DNA of 53,181 bases from a virus. Both the position numbers and the translations under genes were made by a program. The notes beneath the pieces were generated by a model. It searched no databases and was not told the origin of the DNA. It saw only the letters and a program-made list of their open reading frames with translations. Numbering within the stretch: position 1 is the stretch's first letter; the number at the start of each line of letters is the position of its first letter. The stretch spans positions 1 through 53,181 of the IMG/VR virus record IMGVR_UViG_3300034284_000679, one strand, 5' to 3'. This document shows positions 1 to 9,000 of this stretch, one piece after another.

Positions 1-166
1 ATGGAATTAAACCACGGTCAACGTTAACAATCTTAACATAAGTCTTAATGAAGTAGACCGGGTCTTCAGTACATTTTATAATTTCAGCAACTTGTTCCTC
101 AGTATAGGACAGTTCAACGCCTGTCCTCTTGAGGTTTGCATTACCTAGGTAACCACCAGCATCCAT
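1..166 (-). CDS. gp17: Terminase large subunit (gp17-like), N-terminal fragment cut by window edge
   Basis: Only the first 55 codons are inside the window. The translation from the ATG at 166 contains GNANLKRTGVELSYTEEQV and then CTEDPVYFIKTYVKIVNVD. This follows the segment of T4 gp17 just before its ATPase domain (LPNLKR... then VYFAETYCAITHIDYG), as I recall it. By family, gp17 is the ATPase/nuclease motor that pumps DNA into the prohead; the Walker motifs and nuclease domain lie beyond base 1. The start follows the Dps-like stop codon by two bases, and no good Shine-Dalgarno is visible, so coupling to the upstream gene is likely. The N-terminal extension seen in T4 before LKR is missing, so this TerL starts shorter. 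Confidence 0.8.
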   Translation of the reverse strand, partial: MDAGGYLGNANLKRTGVELSYTEEQVAEIIKCTEDPVYFIKTYVKIVNVDRGLIP

Positions 167-168
167 AA

Positions 169-603
169 TTATTTTGTGATACTACGAAGCATCCATGATT
201 TCTTCTGATGAGCACCTAATAGGTCTTGCAAGAAGTTGCCAACCGCAGGTTCACCAGCCTCATCTGCCAAAACAATACCTGCACGAAGTTGCATAATGTA
301 TCTATCATTATCCATCTTTAAAGTGGTCATCATGGTCAATGCATCAGGCACAGTAGTTGCTTCTTCTACAGCAGATAGTTCTAAGAATCTACTGAAAGAA
401 CCTGGTGCATATGCATTTAAATAACGAATGTGTTCGGCAATCGGATCATTCTGAGCAAACACTTCAGTATAAAATGTATCAAGAAAACCATGGAATTGTG
501 GAAAATCATTACCTTCAACATTCCAATGATAGTTGTGTGCTTTCAAATACAGGCCAAAGTTGGTGCCTAGAATAACTTTTAGTTGTTCGATTAATTGTTC
601 CAT
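169..603 (-). CDS. dps: Dps/ferritin-like protein with complete ferroxidase ligands
   Basis: The 144-aa product resembles Dps, the dodecameric ferritin-like DNA-protection protein. The signature HNYHWNVEGNDF is present, and the ferroxidase ligands known from E. coli Dps (H51, H63, D67, D78, E82) align with H26, H38, D42, D53 and E57 with identical spacing (12, 4, 11, 4). The long Lys-rich N-terminal DNA-binding tail of E. coli Dps (167 aa) is absent. Known family role: oxidising and storing Fe(II) with peroxide, sometimes binding DNA. The gene lies between gp16 and gp17, with AAGGA five bases before the ATG. Iron or peroxide detoxification, or protection of DNA during packaging, are inferences. 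A non-Dps ferritin-like fold is the alternative. Confidence 0.85.
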   Translation of the reverse strand: MEQLIEQLKVILGTNFGLYLKAHNYHWNVEGNDFPQFHGFLDTFYTEVFAQNDPIAEHIRYLNAYAPGSFSRFLELSAVEEATTVPDALTMMTTLKMDNDRYIMQLRAGIVLADEAGEPAVGNFLQDLLGAHQKKSWMLRSITK

Positions 604-610
604 AGTATCC

Positions 611-1003
611 TTATTTATTGTTCTTTAAAAACTTGACCAGTTCTGTGGTTGAACCAACAAATACTGCCTTATCTACATTCACATCACCACTTCTTTTAGC
701 GGCCTGTGGGTCTAAATCTTTTTTGCGCTTCTGAATCTCCATCAAATCTTTATTCAAGTCTGATAGGTTCTTAATCAAATTGGCGGCAACTTCATATGCC
801 CTTGGATGTTCTGACTCTTTGGCAACATTCAGAATGCCATCAACTGCTAAATTACCCTTTTCAATCAACTCACGGATATTTTGTCTAGCAAAATCAGCAT
901 CATCATTTACCACAGTGTTTGTAACTGGTACAATCTCTGTTGCAATTGTTTCGATAGGTTCTAAATCTAAAACCTCCGATAAAGTTTCATTTAGTTTTTT
1001 CAT
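611..1003 (-). CDS. gp16: Terminase small subunit (gp16-like)
   Basis: The 130-aa protein matches T4 gp16 (164 aa) over its centre and C-terminus. A helical segment with SEHPRAYEVAANLIKNL corresponds to the T4 region SPRHMEVFATLM. The conserved C-terminal element KAVFVGSTTELVKFL corresponds to the T4 NATVFMGSPTELMDEI. By family, gp16 forms a ring that binds DNA and stimulates the gp17 ATPase during packaging. The first 40 residues are acidic and probably flexible. Its start overlaps the end of gp15 by four bases (ATGA). In T4, genes 16 and 17 are adjacent; here a Dps-like gene separates them. Confidence 0.85.
   Translation of the reverse strand: MKKLNETLSEVLDLEPIETIATEIVPVTNTVVNDDADFARQNIRELIEKGNLAVDGILNVAKESEHPRAYEVAANLIKNLSDLNKDLMEIQKRKKDLDPQAAKRSGDVNVDKAVFVGSTTELVKFLKNNK
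612..619 (-). promoter_or_regulatory. AATAAATA octamer, weak late-promoter candidate before dps
   Basis: AATAAATA overlaps the last codons of gp16 (AAT AAA TAA) and lies 8 bases before the dps start. This is too close for a normal leader, and the codons alone could explain it. It is listed because the same octamer recurs at other junctions. Confidence 0.2.
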
Positions 1004-2031
1004 ATCAATGTGTCAGGCCATTCAGTAATTTCATCAATAAATCCAAATTGGTCATCTGGTGCTGTATTAGCAGGATCAGGTCTAACAATAACCTCAGCTG
1101 CATTCAACGGCGTCAAATCTAAACTGATTACTTTGTACCTTGAATTGGTGTAATCACCAAGAACAAAGTCGTTAGCAGTTACCAAACTACTTAGTTCGCC
1201 AAGGACTAGAACACCGTTTTCTGTGTTACTGAAGTAAACAACCTTACCAGTAACGTCTTTATTTTCAACTCTGATTGTTTCGCCTGTGGTGAACACATTG
1301 TTACCATTGGCATAGTCAACATACATTCGTTGAGCATCACGGCCTTGTGTATCGATAAAGATATTAGTCTTTGTGTAACCATATGCACTAGCAGTTGTAC
1401 TGTAGGCACCAATTAAACCACCACCAGATTTGACTGGTGGCCAAATGTAACCTTTGACTGTGAATGTCAAGTCCCAAACAATCAATCTGGTTGTAGAAAA
1501 GTCACCTTCATATTCAACGTTAGTAGCTACTGACTCTAATTTAATTGGAAGGTCATACTTCTGATTCATGCCAGGAATAAAATCAACTGTAACATTAAAA
1601 TCAGGTGTAAAGAATGGCAAAATCTGTTCTATGATTTGTGTACCATCTTCTGTGTTTCGCACATAGATTGATAAAGAAAACTCATAGTCATATGGTACAG
1701 GTGCATATTGTGTCTTTAGGCCATTGTTAGCATCAAGAGCAAAATTCTGTAACGTAGATACTTTTTTTCTACTTGAGTCATATGCCATACCAGTCATCTC
1801 AAATGAAATGCGTGGCACATGAGTGGCAATAGACCTTGTTAAATCGGGGTCACTTGTAATACGTGTGATGTATTGTTCTTTTGGTCCATATGAAAGAGGT
1901 ACTTTATATGTCTCATAAGATTGATTAACGTCTTTGTTGTAACGAACAATTTGAATGTCATTAAACAAAGTGCCAAAAGCCACTACGATTTTACGTATGG
2001 TTCTGTTGTAAAAGTGTTGGTTTCCTAGCAT
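1000..2031 (-). CDS. gp15: Tail completion / sheath stabiliser protein (gp15-like)
   Basis: The 343-aa protein resembles T4 gp15 (272 aa), the hexameric terminator on the head-proximal end of the tail that stabilises the sheath and joins head to tail. Supporting features are the start MLGNQHFYNRTIRK (T4: MFGYFYNSSFRR), the segment YDYEFSLSIYVRNTEDGTQIIEQILPFFTPDFN (positions about 112-145; T4: YELSIFTRYEDDMFQIVEQILPYFQPHFN), and WDLTFTVKGYIWPPV at about 185-200. The last 140 residues have no T4 counterpart that I recognise and look beta-rich. It lies between gp16 and three inserted LamG genes; in T4, gp15 follows gp14 directly. Confidence 0.88.
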   Translation of the reverse strand: MLGNQHFYNRTIRKIVVAFGTLFNDIQIVRYNKDVNQSYETYKVPLSYGPKEQYITRITSDPDLTRSIATHVPRISFEMTGMAYDSSRKKVSTLQNFALDANNGLKTQYAPVPYDYEFSLSIYVRNTEDGTQIIEQILPFFTPDFNVTVDFIPGMNQKYDLPIKLESVATNVEYEGDFSTTRLIVWDLTFTVKGYIWPPVKSGGGLIGAYSTTASAYGYTKTNIFIDTQGRDAQRMYVDYANGNNVFTTGETIRVENKDVTGKVVYFSNTENGVLVLGELSSLVTANDFVLGDYTNSRYKVISLDLTPLNAAEVIVRPDPANTAPDDQFGFIDEITEWPDTLI

Positions 2032-2038
2032 AGTCGCT

Positions 2039-2046
2039 TATTTATT
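2039..2046 (-). promoter_or_regulatory. AATAAATA late-promoter-like octamer before gp15
   Basis: AATAAATA overlaps the stop of the preceding LamG gene (TAATAAATAAG) and ends 7 bases before the gp15 ATG. It matches the (N)ATAAATA form of T4-type late promoters. The short distance would leave almost no leader, so function is uncertain. Confidence 0.3.
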
Positions 2047-2761
2047 ATATTCCAAACCGACCCCTGTGAGCAGCAAAGTTTTGAACAACCTCACTTGCGG
2101 TTAAGCAACGGTTATACACTTTAGCAATTGCAATATTTCCTGGAAAGTGATTAGCCCAACTACCCGTTGGAATATTTAAAAACAATGGATTGGAATGAGT
2201 TACAGTATCGGTTGTTCTCACAGTACCGCTGCCATTAGTATTTAAATTGCCATCAATGTATTGAAAAACATTTCCATTTGTTCTATCAATTATTCCTACC
2301 CAATGATGCCATCGATTAGCAACAAGAATGGCTGATGTATTAAAGGCTTCTTGGCCAGTAGAATCTGCTGTTGTAAGGTGGACATATTGTGATGAATTTA
2401 ACCATGCAGCATACGTTCTTGTATTTTGGTCTCCAGCCGCATTCATTTTATTGATAATATTGCTCCACCCGCTAGAAAAACTAAAGGAATTTACTTTAAA
2501 CCATGCTTCTAAAGTCATAGTCCGTCTAATGTCTAAAGATGCTGCATTCCCACAATTCACACAATCATTTACTCCATCAAAAGAAAACGTGCCTGCATTA
2601 CCAGAGTTATAAGCTGCACCACCTACTAATGTACCATTATTTCCAAGGCCACTCATGTCGGTCCAAGTATTTCCAGTATTGGCAAAACTCTTACTATTAG
2701 CCGCATCTAGGTAAAATACTAACCCACTCTCGATGCCATTAGGTCCTGATTGTACACTCAT
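2045..2761 (-). CDS. LamG-domain (concanavalin A-like lectin) virion protein, copy 3
   Basis: The 238-aa protein is essentially a single LamG/Laminin_G_3 domain. It opens with GLVFYLDAANSKSFANTGNTW and DMSGLGNNGTLVGG, followed by FSFDGVNDCVNCGNAAS. The middle has the pattern TLEAWFKVNSF...RWHHWVGIIDRTNG...YIDG typical of the jelly-roll fold. The end, NFAAHRGRFGI, is shared in form with its two upstream neighbours. Such domains bind sugars or decorate phage tails and fibres. It is the most diverged of the three tandem copies and overlaps copy 2 by ATGA. The exact site on the virion cannot be told from sequence; fibre or neck decoration is an inference from position. Confidence 0.8.
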   Translation of the reverse strand: MSVQSGPNGIESGLVFYLDAANSKSFANTGNTWTDMSGLGNNGTLVGGAAYNSGNAGTFSFDGVNDCVNCGNAASLDIRRTMTLEAWFKVNSFSFSSGWSNIINKMNAAGDQNTRTYAAWLNSSQYVHLTTADSTGQEAFNTSAILVANRWHHWVGIIDRTNGNVFQYIDGNLNTNGSGTVRTTDTVTHSNPLFLNIPTGSWANHFPGNIAIAKVYNRCLTASEVVQNFAAHRGRFGI

Positions 2762-3447
2762 ACGTTAAACCTTCCACGCATAGCATTAAAATTCTGCTGA
2801 ACTTCTTGTAATGATAATTCTCTATTGTAGATTCTAGTAAGTCCAACTCTACCATTTAACATTTCATCACCACCAGGATGGTTGTTACCAATTGTTAGGT
2901 AGGCACTAGCAACGGCCGGCAATGTAGTTATTCCAAATGCATTCGTGCTATTTACAAGCACACCATTGATATACATTTTTGCTGTACCGCTAGCAAACGT
3001 AACAACCACATGATACCAATTTCCTGCACTAAGAGTAGATCCATTGTAAAGTTGATACCACGTTCCTGGCCAGTTACTACTGAATACGAACTGGTTACCA
3101 CTTGAGGTCCATAATGCATATTGTTCGGCAGCATCAGTACCGTATGTTAGCACACCCCCAATGTTATTCCATGTAGTTGGATATACCCATGCTTCTAATG
3201 TAAGGTTGTTTGTAATATTTAGCGCACTATAAACAGGATGCTGAAAAAACTGCGAGCTCGCAGAAGCCATATTAAAATAGCCACCATTATTACTACTGAA
3301 TTGAGGACCGTTGGTAGCGACAGAAGATCCGCCACCAATCATATCAGTCCACGTGTTACCTGTTCCAGAATAACTTTTGGAATTAGCCGCATCCAAATAT
3401 AATACTAAACCCTTAGTTGTGATTGAGGGTGAATGTGCTAATGCCAT
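2758..3447 (-). CDS. LamG-domain (concanavalin A-like lectin) virion protein, copy 2
   Basis: The 229-aa single-domain LamG protein starts with GLVLYLDAANSKSYSGTGNTW and keeps the motifs LTLEAWVYPTTW, NWYHVVVTF, KMYINGVLV and ending NFNAMRGRFNV. Its final codons share a 33-bp identical stretch with copy 1, pointing to recent duplication or recombination. Its stop overlaps the copy 3 start (ATGA), and its own ATG shares a base with the copy 1 stop (TAATG), so the three are probably translated as a coupled block. By family it is a carbohydrate-binding or structural jelly roll; a role in surface attachment is inferred. Confidence 0.8.
   Translation of the reverse strand: MALAHSPSITTKGLVLYLDAANSKSYSGTGNTWTDMIGGGSSVATNGPQFSSNNGGYFNMASASSQFFQHPVYSALNITNNLTLEAWVYPTTWNNIGGVLTYGTDAAEQYALWTSSGNQFVFSSNWPGTWYQLYNGSTLSAGNWYHVVVTFASGTAKMYINGVLVNSTNAFGITTLPAVASAYLTIGNNHPGGDEMLNGRVGLTRIYNRELSLQEVQQNFNAMRGRFNV
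2764..2796 (-). repeat. 33-bp direct repeat, LamG copy 2 C-terminus
   Basis: Identical to 3453-3485. It encodes the conserved C-terminal QNFNAMRGRFN of the LamG paralogues and is a likely site of recombination between them. Confidence 0.9.
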
Positions 3448-4175
3448 TATATGTTAAACCTTCCACGCATAGCATTAAAATTCTGTGACACTTGATTTTG
3501 AGTAAATCCTATATTATAAGCTGTGACTACTGCAATCCTACCATCTAACTCAGGCGTACTAATGGTGGATCTAGTTCCTATTGTAATGGGAGAACTATTC
3601 TCACTTCTGGCCACTGTTAAAGAAGAAAATAAAATAGAATTTATAAAAACTCCATTTATATACAAGCTTGCGGTTGTTCCATCTCCAGTCCACACAACGT
3701 TATACCATTGCCCTGGAGTAGCATTGTAATATACTCTTGCAGTGCTTCCGGCTGGATTACTACCAACGTTGGATGCTGATATTCCTAGAATTTCATTTGT
3801 TGCCTCCATCCAAATGCCATTGGTGGAATTTGAATACGACCCTCCATTTGCTTTTTGTATGAGTGTAGCATAATCTACATATTCATCTACAACAAACCAT
3901 CCACTTAGGGTGAATGTTGTTGAAGCTCCAAACACTTGGCTTGAGATTGCTGCATCATGAGGAATCGTAGCATAACTATCGGTTGTTCTGTTAAAATCTA
4001 AACAACCACTTTTTTCTGAGCTATACGCTACTCCGTTAAGTAACGTAGCGTTACGACCATTGCCGCTTATATCAAACCATGTGTTACCTGATCCGGGATA
4101 GGATCGTAAGTTAGCAGCATCAAGATGAAGCATCAATCCACTCTTTACTATTTTTGGATTATATCCAACACCCAT
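3447..4175 (-). CDS. LamG-domain (concanavalin A-like lectin) virion protein, copy 1
   Basis: The 242-aa protein is the first of the three tandem LamG genes in transcription order. Family motifs are GLMLHLDAANLRSYPGSGNTW near residue 12, DISGNGRNATLLNG, FTLSGWFVVDEY, QWYNVVWTGDGTTASLYINGVFI and the end QNFNAMRGRFNI. A strong Shine-Dalgarno (AAGGAG, eight bases before the ATG) overlaps the end of gp14, whereas the two later copies rely on overlapping starts. The copies differ strongly between the shared ends, as expected for a set of binding proteins with different ligands. The ligand is unknown. Confidence 0.8.
   Translation of the reverse strand: MGVGYNPKIVKSGLMLHLDAANLRSYPGSGNTWFDISGNGRNATLLNGVAYSSEKSGCLDFNRTTDSYATIPHDAAISSQVFGASTTFTLSGWFVVDEYVDYATLIQKANGGSYSNSTNGIWMEATNEILGISASNVGSNPAGSTARVYYNATPGQWYNVVWTGDGTTASLYINGVFINSILFSSLTVARSENSSPITIGTRSTISTPELDGRIAVVTAYNIGFTQNQVSQNFNAMRGRFNI
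3453..3485 (-). repeat. 33-bp direct repeat, LamG copy 1 C-terminus
   Basis: Exact partner of 2764-2796. Confidence 0.9.
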
Positions 4176-4186
4176 ATTAAAACTCC

Positions 4187-5068
4187 TTATGGTTCACCAA
4201 AAGGATTATGTTCTGTGAAGTCTATAATTCCATCAGCTTCAGATTCAATTCTTGCATTGTCAACCACATCTTCAAACGCATTGTTCATTGTGGCAGTATC
4301 AGAAATTGTATTGATAATCCATTGAGCACCACTTGTGTTACCAACCACATTGCCAGAAACAAAATTGCCTTGTACTCTAATCACATCAACGTGGATGTTT
4401 GGAGTCAAATCATGTACTACAGCCTGTGCTGTTGAGAATGACAAATTAGGACCTTGATAAATGATTTCGTCATTTACAAACTTACCTGTACCTGTACTGA
4501 GAGCAATACGTGTTCTTGGATAAGCATCTCTAATTTGTTCATCAACTTCTTTAATACCAGTATCAACAATCTCATTAGAGAATACGAACTGTTTGAGTTT
4601 CAAGGCATAAACATAAACGTTGGCACCACGACCACGGCCTAATGTATAGAACATTGCTTGGTCGTTCTCATGTTCCACCATAGTAATCTCAAAGAAGTTT
4701 TGCACCAAAGGAATATAAATTAAATCGCCTTCAAAAGGTCTAGGTTGTGGAACTGTAGATTTAAACCTTCTGCGGGAAACTAATAGAGTAATTTCATCTC
4801 TGATTTCTAAGCCAAACTTAGAGATAAAGTCGCCTTCACCATCCATACCTGTAATGTTTTCCATATACAATTCAATAGCATACGCCTCGGTATACTGTTT
4901 GAGTGTATCTTCACCATAGATATAATCTACTTGGTCACGACTAGACCTTGGTAAGTAGAATACATCCATGCCATTGATTTTTAAGGCCTCAATTAAGAGG
5001 TCTTCAACCAGCAATTGCTCAGAAGTAATCTGAGTTGGAAAATTATTAAAGTATAGATTTGTTGCCAT
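4187..5068 (-). CDS. gp14: Neck protein (gp14-like)
   Basis: The 293-aa protein corresponds to T4 gp14 (256 aa), which with gp13 forms the head completion/neck complex that closes the portal after packaging. Matching segments are LLVEDLLIEALKINGMDVFYLPRSSRDQVDYIYGED (about 20-55; T4: [21 protein letters not shown]), FISKFGLEIRDEITLLVSRRRF (about 81-102) and GDLIYIPLVQNFFEI. The C-terminus, DFTEHNPFGEP, is like the acidic tail of T4 gp14, ending SPFDNDF. It sits four bases downstream of gp13, the same order as in T4. Confidence 0.88.
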   Translation of the reverse strand: MATNLYFNNFPTQITSEQLLVEDLLIEALKINGMDVFYLPRSSRDQVDYIYGEDTLKQYTEAYAIELYMENITGMDGEGDFISKFGLEIRDEITLLVSRRRFKSTVPQPRPFEGDLIYIPLVQNFFEITMVEHENDQAMFYTLGRGRGANVYVYALKLKQFVFSNEIVDTGIKEVDEQIRDAYPRTRIALSTGTGKFVNDEIIYQGPNLSFSTAQAVVHDLTPNIHVDVIRVQGNFVSGNVVGNTSGAQWIINTISDTATMNNAFEDVVDNARIESEADGIIDFTEHNPFGEP

Positions 5069-5071
5069 GTT

Positions 5072-6025
5072 TTAACCAATAAACATCTCGCCTGGAAGTA
5101 CATTGTAAGATTGCATTTCTTCTTCAATCTTATCAATCTCCGTCTGTGCTTCTGCCATGATTCTTGGACCATCAAGTGTGACACCACCAGGTAATTGAAT
5201 GCCAGCAAACTTACTTAGGTTTGAACCCCATTGGTATTTAATTTTGGCTGTTGCATACTGCTTCAAGAACCTATCGTTCCAAACATCTGAAACACCAATC
5301 TTAGTGGCAGTTACATTAGTTAAATCTGAGCCTAATGGATTCATCAATTGTATCTCAGTTGGGTTCTTAATGTGTCTCACTTGTTTCTCAACACCACCAA
5401 TTGTGATAATGTCGTTCTCAAGGATTTCTTGGTCAAAGATTGTACTAGTTCCTGTAACTGTATTAGAAGTGGCATTACCTGTTAGTGTACCAGTTAGTGT
5501 GATTGTATCTGGTACCAATGAGCGGTAGCATTCAACAATAACATATTCGCCAACTTCTCTATCTCTTGACCAATCAATGTCAAGGAATAGTTTGTTTTGG
5601 TGGCGATTAAATCTAAACTGTGGAGTACCAGAGAACAACATATTCAATGTCTGAATGTGTTGCATCGTAATCTCATATGACACATACGATACCGATGTGA
5701 AGTCATATAGGTCGTGCAGACGCAACTGGTAACGCAAGTCGAACATATTGATTGATGAATTAGAATCATCAAATGGTAAAACTTTTGTAACAAAGATGAC
5801 CGAATCTGGACAATAAATCCAGCGGCGTTCAATATCTTCTGCCGTGATTCTGTGCTTCATAAAAATCTTCTCACAACCATCAAAGTGATAGTCATGGAAA
5901 AACTGTAAAGCATCATCAATACGATCCTCAATTTGGTCATCATCAACGTTAATGTCAATCACAGGCCAACCGAGTCGGCGCAGGCAATAATCTTTGAATA
6001 GTTTTCGTGTTGTAGGTTTTGCCAT
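5072..6025 (-). CDS. gp13: Neck protein (gp13-like)
   Basis: The 317-aa product is close in length to T4 gp13 (309 aa), a neck protein binding the portal vertex. The N-terminus (KDYCLRRLGWPVIDINVDDDQIEDRIDDALQFFHDYHFDG) is the well-conserved gp13 start. It continues with KVLPFDDSNSSINMFDLRYQLRLHDLYD. The C-terminus, GGVTLDGPRIMAEAQTEIDKIEEE, also fits the family. Residues about 175-230 hold a small beta domain (TGTSTIFDQEILENDIITIGG) that recurs in the gp7-position and DUF4815 proteins in this window. Adjacent gp14 supports the call. Confidence 0.88.
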   Translation of the reverse strand: MAKPTTRKLFKDYCLRRLGWPVIDINVDDDQIEDRIDDALQFFHDYHFDGCEKIFMKHRITAEDIERRWIYCPDSVIFVTKVLPFDDSNSSINMFDLRYQLRLHDLYDFTSVSYVSYEITMQHIQTLNMLFSGTPQFRFNRHQNKLFLDIDWSRDREVGEYVIVECYRSLVPDTITLTGTLTGNATSNTVTGTSTIFDQEILENDIITIGGVEKQVRHIKNPTEIQLMNPLGSDLTNVTATKIGVSDVWNDRFLKQYATAKIKYQWGSNLSKFAGIQLPGGVTLDGPRIMAEAQTEIDKIEEEMQSYNVLPGEMFIG

Positions 6026-6028
6026 TTT

Positions 6029-9000
6029 TTATCCTAAAGCGATTGATAGTGCCAATACATCAGCAATTCCTGCACCAGCTGATGTTTGTTTTGTGCCATC
6101 GGTGAATGTGATACCATTACTTGTAGCACCAGTCAAGTAGATTCCACCACTATAAACGTTGCCTCTAATACCAGCACCACCATACACAATTAAAGAACCT
6201 GATGTGTTTGTTGTGGCGGCTTGAACGTTGGCAACATTAACACCTGATGCTGCATTAAAAAAGACACGTAAATCACCAAAATCATTATAAATTTGGCCTC
6301 TTATTACTAAGTTATAACCAGTTTCAACATATGTATTGGTTAATAGAGACAGATATGTTCCAGTGAACTGAACACCACCAAATTGATTGCTTCTATGAAA
6401 ATAGTTATCAGTCCAACCTAATCGATAAGAACTACCACTACCTGAACCTGTAAAATTGTTTGCAGAGGACATGAACAGATTACCTGTTATGCCTAAGCCA
6501 CCATTCAGTACAAGAGAACCAGTTGTATTTGAAGTCGATGCAACTGTGGAGTAAATGTTTACTTTACCATTAATACCTTTTGGTACAATGTTAATGTCTG
6601 AGTTAGCATCAACACCTTCAACAGTAATGAAAACACCGTTAGCATTTACACCAGTATTTCCTGGTCTAACTTGAATATAGTTATTAGCAGATACGCCTGT
6701 ATTATATGGAGGTGCAACTGTAAACGCAAATGTTCCGTTTTGTGGTCCAAATGAAATAACACTTGTGCCATCAGATAAACTGAATCCTAAATTACCTGCT
6801 GTCGTTTTATGGAGAGCTCTAGGAGTATCAGAACCATTTATTCTCAACCCTGCTAAGTTTGAATATCCATTAACAAATAGTGACCAAGGTTGATTTCCAC
6901 TCCAACCATTTGTTTGATTGATGTAAACTAATGCATTTGCACCAGAGTTTGTACCACCATCACCAAAAGTATTAGCAGAAATATAAAGTGCTGAACCACC
7001 CCTATTGTAGAAGTTGCCACCTATACCAGCACCACCATTTAATATCAACGCACCTGATGAGTTTGAAATAGCCGCATTAGTGCAAGCAACATATACACCT
7101 CTGTCGGTGAAAATCGTTGCGCCATTATATGTTGCTGTCAAGAATAGGTTAGCAGTTGTGGAATTAGGTGAACTTAGTTTACCGCCAACCAACAAATCTC
7201 CATTATAATATACTTGACTAGCATCAAAATCAAAATTGGATGTTGAACCACCTTGTAATGCTCTTAATGTTCTGCCGTTTGTTCCACCAAATGCAATTGC
7301 ACCACTTGTAGAAGTATTAGTAACAATCAAACCATGTGAACCGGTTGCATTGATAACCAAGTTGCCGGTCATCGTATCGCCAGTTTTTAATACTCGATTA
7401 TTAGCTGCGGTAAATGCTGCCGTAATGCTATTGTTCTGAGTTGTATCAATTAATAAACTTTGGTTAGCAACTGCAAACGCTGCAGTAATACTATTGTTTT
7501 GAGTTGTATCAATCAGTAAAGATGCGTTAGCTATTAAGAAGGCCGCATTAGCATAATTTGAAGCCGCTAGAGCATTCACGACAGCAAGGTTAGCCTGTGT
7601 GAATGAGGCTGTGATGCTATTGTTTTGTGTAATGTTTGTTGTACCAGCCGCATTAGCTGCTGCAAAAGCACCGTTAGCATAAATGCCAGCCGACTCTGAG
7701 CCAATAAAATATGCACCAGTTGCTGAACCACTATTTGCTTGCCACTTACCAGCAGATTCTATCCATAATAGAGATGCATTTGCTAGTGTGTTGCCTCTGT
7801 TAATTTCAAAACCAGCATTTTCAGATGGTGTTACTGAAACAGGGAGTTCAGCATTCAACGTAATGATGTTGTCACCAAGTTGGACATTTATGGTGTTTGC
7901 ATACGTTGTTTGACCACTAATTGTCAAATTACCAGTAACAACTAAATCACCAGTAATTGTGCCACCTGCATTAGCACTGATAGAGTTATTGGCTCTAGTG
8001 AAGGCAGCTGTGATACTATTATTCTGTGTTAAGTCTGTTGCAGCTGATAGTGTAGCTGCTGAATTGGCTGCTAAGAAAGCAGCTGTGATACTATTATTCT
8101 GTGTTAAGTCTGTTGCAGCTGATAGTGTAGCTGCTGAATTGGCTGCTAAGAAAGCAGCTGTTATGGAATTGTTTTGAGTTAAATCGGTAGCAGCTGATAA
8201 TGTAGCCGCTGAATTGGCTGCTAAGAAAGCAGCTGTTATGGAATTGTTTTGAGTTAAATCGGTAGCAGCTGATAATGTAGCCGCTGAATTGGCTGCTAAG
8301 AAAGCAGCCGTGATACTGTTATTCTGTGTTGTATCTATGCCATTAATTAAGTTGGCTGAAGTAAATGCGGCGTTAGCATGGTTGAATGCTCTGCCTGCAA
8401 AACCAATGATGTTGACACCAGTGTCGTAAACACCACCAGAATATACGTTACCTGAAACACCAAGACCGCCAGCAACAGTCAGAGCACCCGTTGTATTGCT
8501 AACCGAAGTAGAAGTACCTTGAACAGTCAGATTTCCTTGCAGAGTTCCATTGCCTGTTGCATCAGCAATAGTAAGACGATTTACACCCTGAGTTTGAAAA
8601 AAGATGTTTGAATTATCTGCTTGATTAAACACAGCGCCAGATCCAGTAGCAGTAATTTTTAATCTAGCTGCTGAGTCATTTGGTGCAGAAATTCCCAATT
8701 GGCCATTAACTGTGGCGTTTGTAACACTAAGGTTACCTGCAATACCAACACCACCAGCAACAGTCAGAGCACCCGTTAAATTACTGGTTGATGCAATAGT
8801 ATTAGAAATGTTTACACTACCGTTAATTGTAACATTACTTGTAATTTGAGATGCTAATGCAATGCTACTATTTGACTGGCCAAGTGTTAATGTTTTTCCT
8901 GCCAGCGCTCGAACTGAACCATTTTGTTCAAAAATAATATCAACCGAGGTAATACCATCGCCGACATAGATGTCAGAAGCAGTATCACCCAGAGAAATAT

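Noticed and set aside
7959-8177. Plus-strand repetitive open frame opposite the 75-bp repeats
   Set aside because: It is the reverse reading of the fibre A repeat and follows its repeat pattern.
8004-8303. Possible CRISPR-like array
   Set aside because: The repeats are contiguous 75-bp coding units without unique spacers and stay in frame with the fibre protein.
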